Shown piece after piece: positions 1 to 9,245 of a stretch of 64,000 nt of DNA. The stretch lies in assembly GCA_951812725.1 (NCBI GenBank), contig OX638330.1, positions 4,567,405 to 4,631,404 on the forward strand, read 5' to 3'. This DNA is from an uncultured Caldilineaceae bacterium. Lineage in GTDB: Bacteria > Chloroflexota > Anaerolineae > Caldilineales > Caldilineaceae. Each line of letters begins with the position of its first letter. The first letter of the stretch is position 1. The notes beneath the pieces are model-generated. The model was not told the origin of the DNA and ran no database searches. It worked only from the letters and a program-made list of their open reading frames with translations. A program made the translations under genes and the position numbers.

Positions 1-498
1 CAGCGAGCAGAGATTATCGATAAGACCATTATCGAAGCCTGGAACCAACTCGTCGAAACTCCCGATGAAATTCTGGTTGACTTAATCTCGGAGACTACTG
101 AGCGCATTTGCGGAATGAAGCCTGAACCGGAGGTGGTTAAGCATTTTCTGTCACGGCGCGTCGGTGCCCGGCTGGTGTTAAATCAAAAAGTTAATACTTC
201 TGCAGCGAAGCAGGCGCGCAGGGGAGGGCAGGGCTCCACGCTTCCGATCACTCTGGATCCGCAGGACTCCGCAGACTTCTTGGAGGCTTTGCTACGCACT
301 AAGGAGGCGTGGCTTGAAGAGTCCCACAGCGACGGCCGCAAGGAGTTTCACCGTTGGGACGCCTCACGCATGCAGCGGTCATCGAATGTGATAGGCAACC
401 TCAGAAGCAAGACGCGTTATCGACAGGGAAAGTGGCAGGAATTAGGGATCGTCAGCCTACGAGCAAGCATTGAACGTCCGACAAGCGAAGACGCATGA
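1..498 (+). CDS. C-terminal part of an unrecognised protein
   Basis: The frame is open from the first base of the window, so this is the 3' part (about 165 residues) of a gene that begins upstream. An internal ATG at 115 exists, but the open frame upstream of it argues against a start there. The protein is mixed charged and soluble, with no signal peptide, membrane segment or obvious catalytic motif. Its C-terminal third is rich in Arg, Lys and Trp, which would suit nucleic-acid contact, but that is a guess. It lies about 90 bp upstream of a nuclease-HEPN gene on the same strand, so both may belong to one accessory or defence locus. I do not recognise the family. Confidence 0.5.
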   Translation, partial: QRAEIIDKTIIEAWNQLVETPDEILVDLISETTERICGMKPEPEVVKHFLSRRVGARLVLNQKVNTSAAKQARRGGQGSTLPITLDPQDSADFLEALLRTKEAWLEESHSDGRKEFHRWDASRMQRSSNVIGNLRSKTRYRQGKWQELGIVSLRASIERPTSEDA

Positions 499-589
499 TG
501 TCACCATGTGCTAATGTAAGAACCAGGCGAGGGGAGCCCTTACCGATGCATGACGATGCCGATGTGTCAGGCCAGGGGGTGACAGCGCA

Positions 590-1246
590 ATGGAAGACAT
601 TGCGATTCTTGAAAGAAAATTCGTTGACAAGAAGGCGGCGGAGTACCGCAGCAGAGGTTATGAAGTAGAGGAAAACTGCCAGCTGGATTTCCTGCCCGGC
701 TACCGTGCTGACCTGGTCGTGCGTAAAGGTGTGGAAACCCGAGTCATTGAAGTCAAGTCCAGGACTTCGTTGGCAAGGTCACCCAGAATGAAAGAGCTGG
801 CGGAAATTTTGTATGAAAAGCCTGGCTGGAGCTATGACCTGCTGCTCGTAGGCGAACCGGAGAAACTGGAGTCGCCGAAGGGCGCGCAGCCATTTGCTGA
901 AGAGGAGATCCGTCGGCGTCTTGCCGAATCGGAGGAAGTTCTTGCGAAGGGTTCAGTCGAGGCCGCCTACTTGTTGGCCTGGTCGGCTTGCGAGGCAACG
1001 ATCCGGAATCTGACCGAGGCCGCCGAGATCTCCATCACGCGCGTGACCACGGCGTCATACATCCTCGACATGGCGGTCATGCACGGCATCATTTCGCGCG
1101 AGGACCACGACTATCTGACCGACATGATGAAGTATAGGAACGCAATTGCTCACGGTTTTGATGTCAACGGATTCAGCGACGAAAAGGTGACTGAGTTGAT
1201 CGAGGTTGTTGTGCGGCTGCTGGATTCGGAGCCTGAGCTGGCGTGA
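590..1246 (+). CDS. PD-(D/E)XK-like nuclease fused to a HEPN-like domain
   Basis: The 218-residue protein has two visible parts. Residues 1-90 carry a restriction-endonuclease-like core: an acidic residue in YRADLVV followed by VIEVKSRT, which matches the D...(D/E)XK pattern. Residues about 105-218 are helical and end with KYRNAIAHGF, a perfect Rx4H motif as used by HEPN RNases. This matches the known class of REase-fold domains coupled to HEPN domains in prokaryotic conflict systems. A ribosome binding site (AGGGGGTGA, 574-582) precedes the ATG by 7 bases. Neighbours are a gene fragment and toxin-antitoxin remnants, which fits a defence or stress role. The actual substrate (DNA, RNA or both) cannot be read from sequence. 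Confidence 0.7.
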   Translation: MEDIAILERKFVDKKAAEYRSRGYEVEENCQLDFLPGYRADLVVRKGVETRVIEVKSRTSLARSPRMKELAEILYEKPGWSYDLLLVGEPEKLESPKGAQPFAEEEIRRRLAESEEVLAKGSVEAAYLLAWSACEATIRNLTEAAEISITRVTTASYILDMAVMHGIISREDHDYLTDMMKYRNAIAHGFDVNGFSDEKVTELIEVVVRLLDSEPELA

Positions 1247-1428
1247 AGGGGGGTGACAGCGGTTTCGGAGCGGCGTAATTCTCGCGCTGTTAAGGTTTTA
1301 CGGCTTTAACTTTAGTAGGGCACCCCACTATTCAAGTAGGTTTCATAGCGGTTGATTCTTGTGCCGCGGGGCGAATCCGGCGGCTGCTAGCTTCGCGCGC
1401 GGGACGGAAGGGCAGCGAGGGAGCGGTT

Positions 1429-1491
1429 ATATTAACGGTAGCCTTTAACATGGCTGGGAATTGCTTCCATATTAACGGCAGCCTTTAATAT
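1429..1491. promoter_or_regulatory. Pair of palindromic 23-bp direct repeats, operator-like
   Basis: Two 23-bp copies start at 1429 and 1469, exactly 40 bp apart. Each is an imperfect palindrome with 7-bp arms ATATTAA/TTAATAT around a GGC-GCC core. Copy 1 differs from copy 2 at two positions. The paired, evenly spaced palindromes look like binding sites for a dimeric regulator. They lie in a gene-free stretch (1247-1511) between the nuclease-HEPN gene and an IS remnant. No T-run follows, so they are not intrinsic terminators. The regulated gene is not evident. Confidence 0.4.
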
Positions 1492-1511
1492 AGAAGTTTA
1501 AGTGTGTTATG

Positions 1512-1900
1512 GGGCCTTATGCTAGTTGGGAATGGCCGGTTTCTTGATTCATAAGTGGTCATGTTCGCCCAACAGGCGGTTGATGTAAATGCAGAAGGGA
1601 TGTGCAGTCAACTTAGTGAAAAGGCGCATACATAGACCTCTGAAAGTGTGAGCGTGGTTAAGACTCGTTGACATTTCGGTCTGGCCATATGCGTGTAGCG
1701 GCAAGATGCAGGAAAGCCATATATCGACGTGCAAGTTTTTGTGACGGGTGAAAATGCGTCGATACCATACTAGTGTGTCACACCAGGAGGACCGGTCGAA
1801 AGACATTGCACTTTGACGACTTCTGTCTATGGGTGTATGTGGTCGTTGATGACATGTTCAAGGAAGTGGAAAAGCAAGTGAGGCGAGCGGGGCGAAGACT
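1512..1900. pseudogene. Rearranged IS982-type element remnant
   Basis: Bases from 1512 start with the same terminal sequence (GGGCCTTATGCTAGTT) as the complete IS982 element at 23163. They continue for about 150 bp as a degenerate copy of its transposase C-terminus on the minus strand; the NHAHTFRGL and CIYINRLLG stretches are still readable. From about 1770 to 1900 a copy of the transposase N-terminus and its upstream region (TCACACCAGGAGGACC, then HFDDFCL) lies in the opposite orientation. The middle of the gene is missing. This is a dead element that underwent deletion and inversion, or two decayed copies head to head. No function is expected. Confidence 0.75.
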
Positions 1901-2057
1901 CGCGGATTTGGTACGCCGCGGACGAGGACGGAGAGGGCGAAGGGTTCCGGTCCTGTCGCCAGGCGAGTGACCCGCGTTGCATACTCAGGAGGTCGGGAAC
2001 GGAGTCCTCGATGTGGGCATTTATCAGAACATTTACGTGGGGAAGCAGCCTCTTGAG
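1890..2057 (-). pseudogene. Frameshifted vapC-like PIN toxin remnant
   Basis: Directly after the VapB-like stop, the minus strand encodes LPHVNVLINAHIEDS, the typical N-terminal PIN signature with the catalytic Asp replaced by His (usual form LPDVNVLVYAH). The similarity then moves to another frame (RLATGPEPFALSVLVRGV, NPRVFAP), showing at least one frameshift. No proper start codon is present and only about 55 residues can be traced, against about 130-150 for a whole VapC. The toxin is therefore inactive. What is seen is the residue pattern; the family call follows from the usual vapB-vapC gene order. Confidence 0.65.
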
Positions 2058-2315
2058 TCACCGACTGCCTTGCCCGAACCGGGCTTCGTCATCCTGTGCG
2101 TCGAGCGCCCTCGGTCGGTCGAGATCGATTCCCGGGCGGGGGTGTGCGCCCCGCACGGTTACCAGCCGGAAGGGAGGCGACTCCGACGGTTCGCGACACT
2201 TCAGAACGTCCTTCAACGTCTCTGCGATAAAGGCACTGACGCTGATGCCGCGGGCTTCGGCCGCGCGACGCACCTGCTTTGCAAGCTGGTCGTCAAGGGA
2301 GATAGTGGTTCTCAT
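2058..2315 (-). CDS. VapB-like ribbon-helix-helix antitoxin
   Basis: The 85-residue protein begins MRTTISLDDQLAKQV, a classic ribbon-helix-helix DNA-binding start, followed by an amphipathic helix to about residue 40. The C-terminal half contains the GIDLDRPRAL stretch common in VapB antitoxins that cover the toxin's active site. It normally represses its own operon and neutralises a PIN-domain RNase. The antitoxin frame is intact, but the vapC directly downstream is frameshifted, so it is an orphan. It could still act as a repressor of related operons. Confidence 0.7.
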   Translation of the reverse strand: MRTTISLDDQLAKQVRRAAEARGISVSAFIAETLKDVLKCREPSESPPFRLVTVRGAHPRPGIDLDRPRALDAQDDEARFGQGSR

Positions 2316-2561
2316 GATGCACTAGCATAGCGTTTCTTCATCAATGCAACAATACTGCCAGGATGGAGGGATGCAGGCCACATTTGGGGTGGGAATAGTC
2401 TGGCTGGAAATTCATGCCAGCGGTGGCTGAAATTGTTTGCCGGCTTTGGGAGAGGCGCTGGGCAGGCATATTGGGCGAGCTACACCCCAGGTTGTAAATG
2501 TCAGGTCTGCGAAACCCAAGAGCCACCGTCCATGGCGGCGGCTCTTTACGCTACTTCCTGC

Positions 2562-2942
2562 TCAGGAGGGGGTGGGGTCGACGTGGGCTTTCAGCCAGTT
2601 GCGGATTCTTTCGAATCGGTCTTGCCTGTCTTCAAGTATGTTTCTGATAAACCGGTTGGCTTCATCGGCATCGCAGTCGATGCTATACCCATTAAGCCGC
2701 AGAAACAGGTCGGTGGCGACAAAAGCAACCCTCTTGTTTCCGTCAAGGAACGGGTGGTTTGCGGCTAAACTCTCCAAAAGTACCGTTGCTTCCTCTATGA
2801 GACCGTCGTAATACCCTGAACGTGGGCGCGCCAAGGCAGACTCCAACGCGCCCATTGCTATTATGCCGGGCGATCCACCAGCCTGTCTGATTTGATCACG
2901 GTGAATCTACAAGACCTGCTCAACAGTAGGGTAGTATAGGTC
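2562..2942 (-). pseudogene. doc: Doc/Fic-type toxin interrupted by an in-frame TAG
   Basis: The Fic-type motif HPFLDGNKRVA is intact, in the usual Doc context (LIEEATVLLESLA before, ATDLFLRLNGY after). Doc toxins phosphorylate EF-Tu. An ATG at 2855 would give only 97 residues. The same frame upstream encodes the normal Doc N-terminus (DLYYPTVEQVL, IHRDQIRQAGGSPG), interrupted by TAG at 2907-2909 where a Glu codon (GAG) is expected. No ATG start remains at the expected 5' end, next to the stop of the upstream small gene. Either the toxin is dead, or a shortened form starts at 2855; that form keeps the active-site motif but lacks about 30 N-terminal residues. Confidence 0.75.
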
Positions 2943-3123
2943 ACTGCGCCAGCAGTTCCATCAGCCGGCGATTTTTCTTTATGCTGTCGTTATAGTGCCG
3001 TCGGACCTCTTCGTCGGAAGCCGTTTTCCCCCTTGCCGGTACTTGCTCATTTGGGCCGGGCTTTGGCGCGGGGGTGTTGTTAGGATTTGCCTTTGGCGTT
3101 TTCTTGTCGTGCGATTTGATCAT
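2941..3123 (-). CDS. Small basic protein paired with the doc gene, possible antitoxin
   Basis: The 60-residue protein starts at an ATG preceded by GAGGAGGAG about 5 bases upstream, so the longer start at 3168 is unlikely. Its first half is Lys/Pro/Asn-rich and looks disordered. The C-terminus is a charged helix (DEEVRRHYNDSIKKNRRL, then MELLAQ). Its stop codon lies at the expected start of the broken doc frame, the place an antitoxin gene occupies in phd-doc operons. It does not look like Phd or AbrB, and no clear Fic-inhibitory S/T-xxx-E-G/N motif is visible. The antitoxin role is inferred from position only. Confidence 0.55.
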   Translation of the reverse strand: MIKSHDKKTPKANPNNTPAPKPGPNEQVPARGKTASDEEVRRHYNDSIKKNRRLMELLAQ

Positions 3124-3435
3124 GGTCTCCTCCTCGGCGTGACAGGGTCCTGCACATTGACCCGCCATGCGAGTCGGCAGCGGGGCGAGTTCTCGTTCGC
3201 CTTCTGAACCTTCGGGCTTGTGTACTGCAATTTAGCGAGGGAACATCGGCTTGTCAAGGTATACGCGAGGGGCGTGCGTCCCGAATTTTGGGGCTGTCCT
3301 GAGAAGCTGGCTGCGGATTCCTATACAGTGGCCCAGAGGTGGGCAGGCACAAGGCACGGAACTGCAGTGGTCAGTGACCCCGGCCGGCGGGGATGACGGC
3401 AGGGGATCAGGAGCGGTAGCTGTAGCCCGCTGGGG
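3124..3435. other. Intergenic stretch without recognised features
   Basis: This gap separates the doc-associated small gene from nfo. I see no convincing gene, RNA or terminator in it. The first part must hold the promoter and ribosome binding site of the small minus-strand gene. Confidence 0.4.
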
Positions 3436-4335
3436 TCAGGGGCTGGGGCGGAGGCCTTCGGGGAGGCGGGTGACGTCGGTTACGAGGGCGGCCAGGGCGC
3501 GGAGGTTCTGCTCGTCTTTGCCGTCGCCGTCTTCTTTCTTGGGGGTCTCGAGGAGCATGGGGACGCCGTCCCAGCGCAGGTCGTTGAGGATGTGGCGGAA
3601 GCCCTCTACGCCGACGAAACCTTCGCCGATGTGCTCGTGCCGGTCTTTGCGGCTGCCGTGATCGTTTGAGCTGTCATTGAAGTGCCAGCAGCCGACGCTG
3701 CCGATGCCGACGGTCTCTTCGAGCTCGGCCATCATGGCCTCGTAACCCTCGGCGGTGCGGAAATCGTAGCCGGCGGCGAGCGCGTGGCAGGTGTCGAGAC
3801 AGACGCCGACGCGCTCCTTTTCCTCCACCTGTTCGATAATCTGGGCGAGTTGGGCGAAGTTGTAGCCCAGGGTGGTGCCCTGCCCGGCCATCAGCTCCAG
3901 CAGCGTGGTTACGCCGGTGCAGTCGGGCAGTTGGGCGTGGATGCGGTTGAGGGCGTCGGCGATGCGCTGCAGTCCGGCCTCTTCGCCGCTGCCGGTGTGG
4001 GCGCCGGGATGGAGTACGACGTGCCGGATGCCGTAGGCGTGGGCGCGCTCCAACTCATCGGCGAAGGCGGCGATGCTTTTCTCCCACAGAGGATCTTTGG
4101 GGGAGGCCAGGTTGATGAGGTAGGAGGCGTGGCTGACGGCGTAGGCGACGCCGCTGGCAGGCATCTGGTCGTTCCAGCGGGAGACATCCTCTTCTTTCAC
4201 CTGCGGACCTGCCCACTGGCGGTTGCTTTTCATAAAGACCTGGACTGCGTTGCTGTTTACGTCGGCGGCCGCATCGAGTGCGTTGCTGACGCCGCCGGCG
4301 ATTGACATGTGCGCGCCGAGTTTGAGTCCTGACAT
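3436..4335 (-). CDS. nfo: Endonuclease IV (apurinic/apyrimidinic)
   Basis: This is a base-excision-repair enzyme that cleaves the DNA backbone 5' of abasic sites, using a three-metal centre in a TIM barrel. All nine expected metal ligands can be placed: VSHASYL, VLHPGAHTG, LLELMAGQG, CLDTCHALAAG, HFNDS, DRHEHIG and LLETPKK. The length (299 residues) is slightly above the usual 280-290. One small departure is ELMAGQG where ENTAGQG is common; the Glu ligand is kept. It stands alone on the minus strand between the accessory zone and a repeat-filled gap. Confidence 0.95.
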   Translation of the reverse strand: MSGLKLGAHMSIAGGVSNALDAAADVNSNAVQVFMKSNRQWAGPQVKEEDVSRWNDQMPASGVAYAVSHASYLINLASPKDPLWEKSIAAFADELERAHAYGIRHVVLHPGAHTGSGEEAGLQRIADALNRIHAQLPDCTGVTTLLELMAGQGTTLGYNFAQLAQIIEQVEEKERVGVCLDTCHALAAGYDFRTAEGYEAMMAELEETVGIGSVGCWHFNDSSNDHGSRKDRHEHIGEGFVGVEGFRHILNDLRWDGVPMLLETPKKEDGDGKDEQNLRALAALVTDVTRLPEGLRPSP

Positions 4336-4530
4336 GGGATGCCTCCGGAAGGGCCGTTCCTGGTGGTGGGTAGGGCGTCTCTGGTTCTCGGCGGCGCCGG
4401 CGAATCTCAGCGCCGTTACAAGACCTGAAAACGGGAAACTGATTTTACACTCTCAACTGGTATCTGCTATTCTAGCGGATGCGTTCTGATGCGGGCAAAA
4501 TCGGTAGTCAGTTATTGGTTTTCAGGTAAC

Positions 4531-4740
4531 TACTAAGCCATCTATAGTGTATGTCATGACCAGCCCTTTATCGCTGCCGCCATTCAGGCTATCTGGTTGC
4601 GTATTCGGTTGGCGGCAGCCACGTTGCTGGAGCGGCACGGCTGGAATGAGCACACAAGGTCGGTGAGCGATGGTTTTGTAGGGGGGCGTTGCGGGGGCGC
4701 AGCCCCTGCACAAGGGAGGGCCGAAGGCCCGACCGCACAA
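4531..4740. repeat. Interspersed repeat copy A with strong hairpins
   Basis: Bases 4657-4740 are one of four copies of a hairpin-rich module; the others are at 13708, 24577 and 44961. It contains GGGGGCGCAGCCCC and GGGCCGAAGGCCC stem-loops in the fixed order GCGTTGCGGGGGCGCAGC, CACAAGGGA, GGGCCGAAGGCCCGACCG. The preceding 4531-4656 matches 44677-44810, including a CTGCCGCCA...TTGGCGGCAG inverted repeat. The copy lies in a gene-free gap (4336-4915). Confidence 0.85.
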
Positions 4741-4743
4741 ATG

Positions 4744-4775
4744 CAGTGGTTAGTGATCAGTGGTCAGTGGCTCGA
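4744..4775. repeat. Short tandem tract of GTGGTCA-type units
   Basis: A run of degenerate 7-8 base units (GTGGTTA, GTGATCA, GTGGTCA, GTGGCTC). Similar tracts occur at 6341-6390, 29058-29090 and 38943-38975, always between genes. They behave like short tandem repetitive sequences known from other phyla; no function is implied. Confidence 0.65.
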
Positions 4776-4915
4776 GACAGCGAATGGGGGGCAGACACTG
4801 TTGGCTAGACACGTTGCTGGGGATAGTTGTCGGGGACGGTTTGGGTTCTATGGTGCGGCTGATCTGGATGGTCGCGAGTTGACTTTGGCTGGGTAGATAC
4901 AAGAGAGGAAAGATT

Positions 4916-6331
<1,416 letters not shown>

Positions 6332-6340
6332 GAACTGCAG

Positions 6341-6390
6341 TGGTCGGAACTGCAGTGGTCAGTGGTCGGTGGTCAGTGGTCAGCAAACCC
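6341..6390. repeat. GTGGTCA-type short tandem tract
   Basis: Several GTGGTCA/GTGGTCG units in a row (AACTGCAGTGGTCAGTGG, GGTGGTCAGTGGTCAG), in the 110-bp gap between the aldolase and tsaB. Same family as the tract at 4744. Confidence 0.65.
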
Positions 6391-6443
6391 CGCCGACCAG
6401 CGGCGACGAACCACCGTTGTAACCGGCCACGAGCCACTGGCAT

Positions 6444-7199
6444 ATGCTGCTTGCTCTTGATGTTGCTTCCTCGACCTGTACAGTTGCCCTGTTTGATCCG
6501 GCGAGCGATACGATGCTGGCGGAGCGGGTGTGGGTGTCGCGGCGGCGGCAGACGGAGGAGACGCTGCCGGCGGTGGCGGATGTGCTGGCGCAGGCCGGCG
6601 TTGAGGTGGACAACATCCGTTTGCTGGCGGTTACGACCGGGCCGGGCAGTTTTACGGGTGTGCGCATCGGCATCAGTGTTGTCAAGGGGATTGTGCTGGG
6701 ACTGCCGCAGCCGCCTCAGGTCATTGGGCTGCCGGTGTTGAGCGTGACCGCGGCGCGGTTTGTGCCGCTTGCGGCCGCGGAGACGGTCGTGTGGCCGCTG
6801 CTGCAGGCAGGGCGGGGCCGTTTCAACTGGGCGGCGGCGCCGGCGGATGATCCGCTGTGGCTGCCTGCGGTGGCGGAACACTGCGCGGGGCAGGTTGAGG
6901 CGCTGGTTGCGGCGCTGCAGGCAGAGAAGCGTCCGGTGTGGCTGGTGGGCGAGTTGAGCGATCCTCTACGGCAGGCTGTACAGGGGCTGGCCCATGTGCG
7001 CTGCATCGATCCGGGCGCGGATTTTGATCTGGCGGGGCAGGGCAAGGGTGCGGCTGACGCTGTGCACAGCCGCGAGCAGGCCGGCATGACCCTGACGCGG
7101 GGAGAAGTGCTGGCCCGCCTGGCGCTGCGCCACCTGCGCGCCGGTTCCCCGGCACTGACCGCGCCGTTGCAGCCACTCTATTTGCGTCCACCGCAGTAG
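6444..7199 (+). CDS. tsaB: tRNA t6A-synthesis scaffold TsaB
   Basis: TsaB partners TsaD in making threonylcarbamoyl-adenosine at tRNA position 37. The N-terminal ASKHA fold is clear: MLLALDVASSTCTVAL at the start, then QTEETLPAVADVL and VTTGPGSFTGVRIG, the signature of this family. The length (251) is usual, with a more variable Gly/Ala-rich C-terminal half. A RimI-like acetyltransferase follows 75 bp downstream on the same strand, a pairing common in bacteria. No strong ribosome binding site precedes the ATG. Confidence 0.9.
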   Translation: MLLALDVASSTCTVALFDPASDTMLAERVWVSRRRQTEETLPAVADVLAQAGVEVDNIRLLAVTTGPGSFTGVRIGISVVKGIVLGLPQPPQVIGLPVLSVTAARFVPLAAAETVVWPLLQAGRGRFNWAAAPADDPLWLPAVAEHCAGQVEALVAALQAEKRPVWLVGELSDPLRQAVQGLAHVRCIDPGADFDLAGQGKGAADAVHSREQAGMTLTRGEVLARLALRHLRAGSPALTAPLQPLYLRPPQ

Positions 7200-7273
7200 A
7201 CAGCGACCAATAAACAGCTACCCAGTGGACAATTACAGATTCCCACGAGTGCAGGGGAGCCGATGGTGTATGC

Positions 7274-7903
7274 TTGGATACGATGGCTAACTCTTTGAAT
7301 CGTCAGCAGAGGCAGCCCAATCCGCGCGATGGGGTTGGGCCGCAGACATGTCCGCTGGCGATTGGACCCCTGACCCTGGCCGACCTGAAAGATGTGATGG
7401 AGCTGGAGTCGGTCAGCTTCCCCAGCCCGTGGACGCTCGCCACCTACCACAGTGAATTGACCCGCAACAGCCGTAGCCGCTATTTGAAAGTGTGGCCGGT
7501 GGCGGCGGCAGGTACTACGCGTGCTGCGGCCGGGCTGGTCGCGCAGGGGGGATTCATGCTCTTCGGCGCTGAGATGCACATTGTCACGCTTGCTGTGCTG
7601 CCGGCGTGGCGCGGCCGTTCGATCGGCGAGTGGCTGCTGCTGGCGCTGCTGGCGCTGGGGCGGAAGGAGGGCACGCATACGGCCACGCTGGAGGTGCGGG
7701 CAAGCAACGAGATAGCCCAGCGTCTTTACCGCAGGGCCGGGTTTGCGTCGGTAGGCTATCGGCGGCGCTACTATCCGGACAAGGAGGACGCCCGCATTCT
7801 GACGCTGGCGGATCTGCATACGGGCCGCGTGTGGCAGCCGCTGCAGGAACGGTTCGAGATGCTTTCGGCGATGATGGAGCGGGGGGTGGAGGCGCCGGGG
7901 TAG
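7274..7903 (+). CDS. rimI: RimI-like GNAT N-acetyltransferase
   Basis: A GNAT-fold enzyme predicted to acetylate protein N-termini, ribosomal protein S18 in the model case. The acetyl-CoA region reads VTLAVLPAWRGRSIGEWLL, followed by LEVRASNEIAQRLYRRAGF and VGYRRRYYPDKEDA, close to the RimI consensus. The first 30 residues are not conserved in type. The frame opens with TTG at 7274, and an ATG follows at 7283; neither has a clear ribosome binding site. Its place directly after tsaB supports the rimI assignment over other GNATs. Confidence 0.85.
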   Translation: MDTMANSLNRQQRQPNPRDGVGPQTCPLAIGPLTLADLKDVMELESVSFPSPWTLATYHSELTRNSRSRYLKVWPVAAAGTTRAAAGLVAQGGFMLFGAEMHIVTLAVLPAWRGRSIGEWLLLALLALGRKEGTHTATLEVRASNEIAQRLYRRAGFASVGYRRRYYPDKEDARILTLADLHTGRVWQPLQERFEMLSAMMERGVEAPG

Positions 7904-7946
7904 GGGCGTTACGGGTACAGCGTTGATCTGGATTGCCCGCTAATAC

Positions 7947-8162
7947 TTACCGATGTTGCCAGGCTTTTGGTGCATCACGTATATCGTCTTCTTGTTGTCG
8001 AAAAGCAGCCACAATGTGGGGAGCAACTTTGGAGGCTGGCCGCATATTCTTGAAGTCTTCAGCCGAAAGCTCCCGTGTATCCGGATCGTCTAAAATGGCT
8101 CGACGAATTTCAATGTCTTCACATGCTGAGGGCCAAATCGTTTCTGGTTTGAGTTTCGGCAT
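7947..8162 (-). CDS. BrnA-like orphan antitoxin
   Basis: The 71-residue protein begins MPKLKPETIWPS and contains DDPDTRELSAEDFKNMRP. This matches the style of BrnA-type antitoxins (MPKLKPGT..., DPDTxELxDEEF). The C-terminal part (QQEDDIRDAPKAWQHR) does not look typical. BrnA normally represses its operon and binds the RNase BrnT, whose gene should lie just upstream; here the 90 bp up to the divergent thermonuclease gene hold no such gene. It is therefore an orphan or a decayed module. Confidence 0.5.
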   Translation of the reverse strand: MPKLKPETIWPSACEDIEIRRAILDDPDTRELSAEDFKNMRPASKVAPHIVAAFRQQEDDIRDAPKAWQHR

Positions 8163-8254
8163 ATTTGCTTATCACCTCTTCGGGAGCTTCACGCAAGTTG
8201 ATGGCATGAATTCTAACACAATAGGTATGTGGTGACTCTCCAGGGTTTGCTCGG

Positions 8255-9184
8255 ATGAGAAGGTTTTCGATCTTATTGAGAAATATCGTTGTGGTCCTGG
8301 CGCTCATACTGATCGGTGTGATGATTGGCTTTGCGATGGGCGGGCAGGGGGAGCGCGGCGGGGATGGATTGACGTCTGCGCCCGCGGCTACGGCCGCGGC
8401 GGGGCCGACGAGCACACGCGCGGCTGCGCCTACGCCGACGGAGAGACCTGAGTCGGAAGAGACGGGTTCGCGTGCGGCTTCATCTACACCGGCGGAGGTT
8501 ACGGACTCGGAGAGCGCGCCGGCGGAGGGCGCATGGGGCGTGGTGGTGCGGGTGGCGGACGGCGATACTCTGACCGTTGAGTTCGACGACGGGGAGGAGG
8601 AGACGATCCGGCTGCTGGACGTGGATACGCCGGAAACGGTGCATCCGAGCCGGCCGGAGGAGTGTTTCGGCGCGCAGGCATCCGACTTCACGAAGACGTT
8701 GATGGGGCAGCGCGTGCGGATCGAGGAGAAGGGGCGGGACAGGTACGGGCGCCTGCTGGCCTATGTGTGGACCAGCGCTGACGAGGGTGAACGGTTGTGG
8801 AATGTCCGGCTGCTGGAAGAGGGGCTGGCGGTCTACAACGATTATGGCAATCCGGGGAAGTACGCGGATATTTCGCGGGCGGCGGCCGAGAAGGCCTTGC
8901 TGGCCGGGGTGGGACTGTGGTCTGCGTGTGAAATCGAGGCGAGGCCCACGCTCGTTCCTACGCAGATGGTTGGGGCCGGTTGCCCGCAGGGTTGTGTCAG
9001 CCAGCCGGATCCGTCATGCAGCATCAAGGGCAACGTGAATGCGAGAAGCAGTACGAAGATCTATCATGTGGAGGGGGAGTCATCCTCGTACGGGCGGGTG
9101 AATATGAAGGCGGGGGAAGGAGACCTCTGGTTCTGCACTACGGATGAGGCGGAGGCGAATGGTTTTCGTGCGCCGAGGGGGTAG
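8255..9184 (+). CDS. Secreted or membrane-anchored thermonuclease (SNase fold)
   Basis: Residues 7-29 form one hydrophobic segment with no lipobox, so the protein is a type II anchored or secreted enzyme. Residues 35-90 are a Thr/Pro/Ala-rich linker typical of Chloroflexota exoproteins. The staphylococcal-nuclease domain covers about 92-225. Expected catalytic residues are visible: Arg119 in IRLLDVDTPE, Glu136 in PEECFG and Arg166 in DRYGRLLAY. Residues about 252-305 form a small Cys-containing module ending DLWFCTTDEAEANGFR, often found after such nucleases. It probably degrades extracellular nucleic acids. It converges with an orphan higA across a 28-bp palindrome. Confidence 0.85.
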   Translation: MRRFSILLRNIVVVLALILIGVMIGFAMGGQGERGGDGLTSAPAATAAAGPTSTRAAAPTPTERPESEETGSRAASSTPAEVTDSESAPAEGAWGVVVRVADGDTLTVEFDDGEEETIRLLDVDTPETVHPSRPEECFGAQASDFTKTLMGQRVRIEEKGRDRYGRLLAYVWTSADEGERLWNVRLLEEGLAVYNDYGNPGKYADISRAAAEKALLAGVGLWSACEIEARPTLVPTQMVGAGCPQGCVSQPDPSCSIKGNVNARSSTKIYHVEGESSSYGRVNMKAGEGDLWFCTTDEAEANGFRAPRG

Positions 9185-9245
9185 GGGGCGGTGTAATTTC
9201 GCTCGATAGGGAAAACCTGGTCGACCACACTTGGTCTATACGGTC

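Noticed and set aside
2907..2909. TAG in doc read as pyrrolysine
   Set aside because: The position is a surface Glu in relatives, no Pyl machinery is suggested, and the start codon is missing too; decay is simpler.
4681..4740. Proline-rich small proteins encoded by the minus strand of the hairpin repeats (GRAFGPPLCRGCAP)
   Set aside because: They occur only inside the interspersed repeat, with no ribosome binding site, so they are repeat sequence rather than genes.
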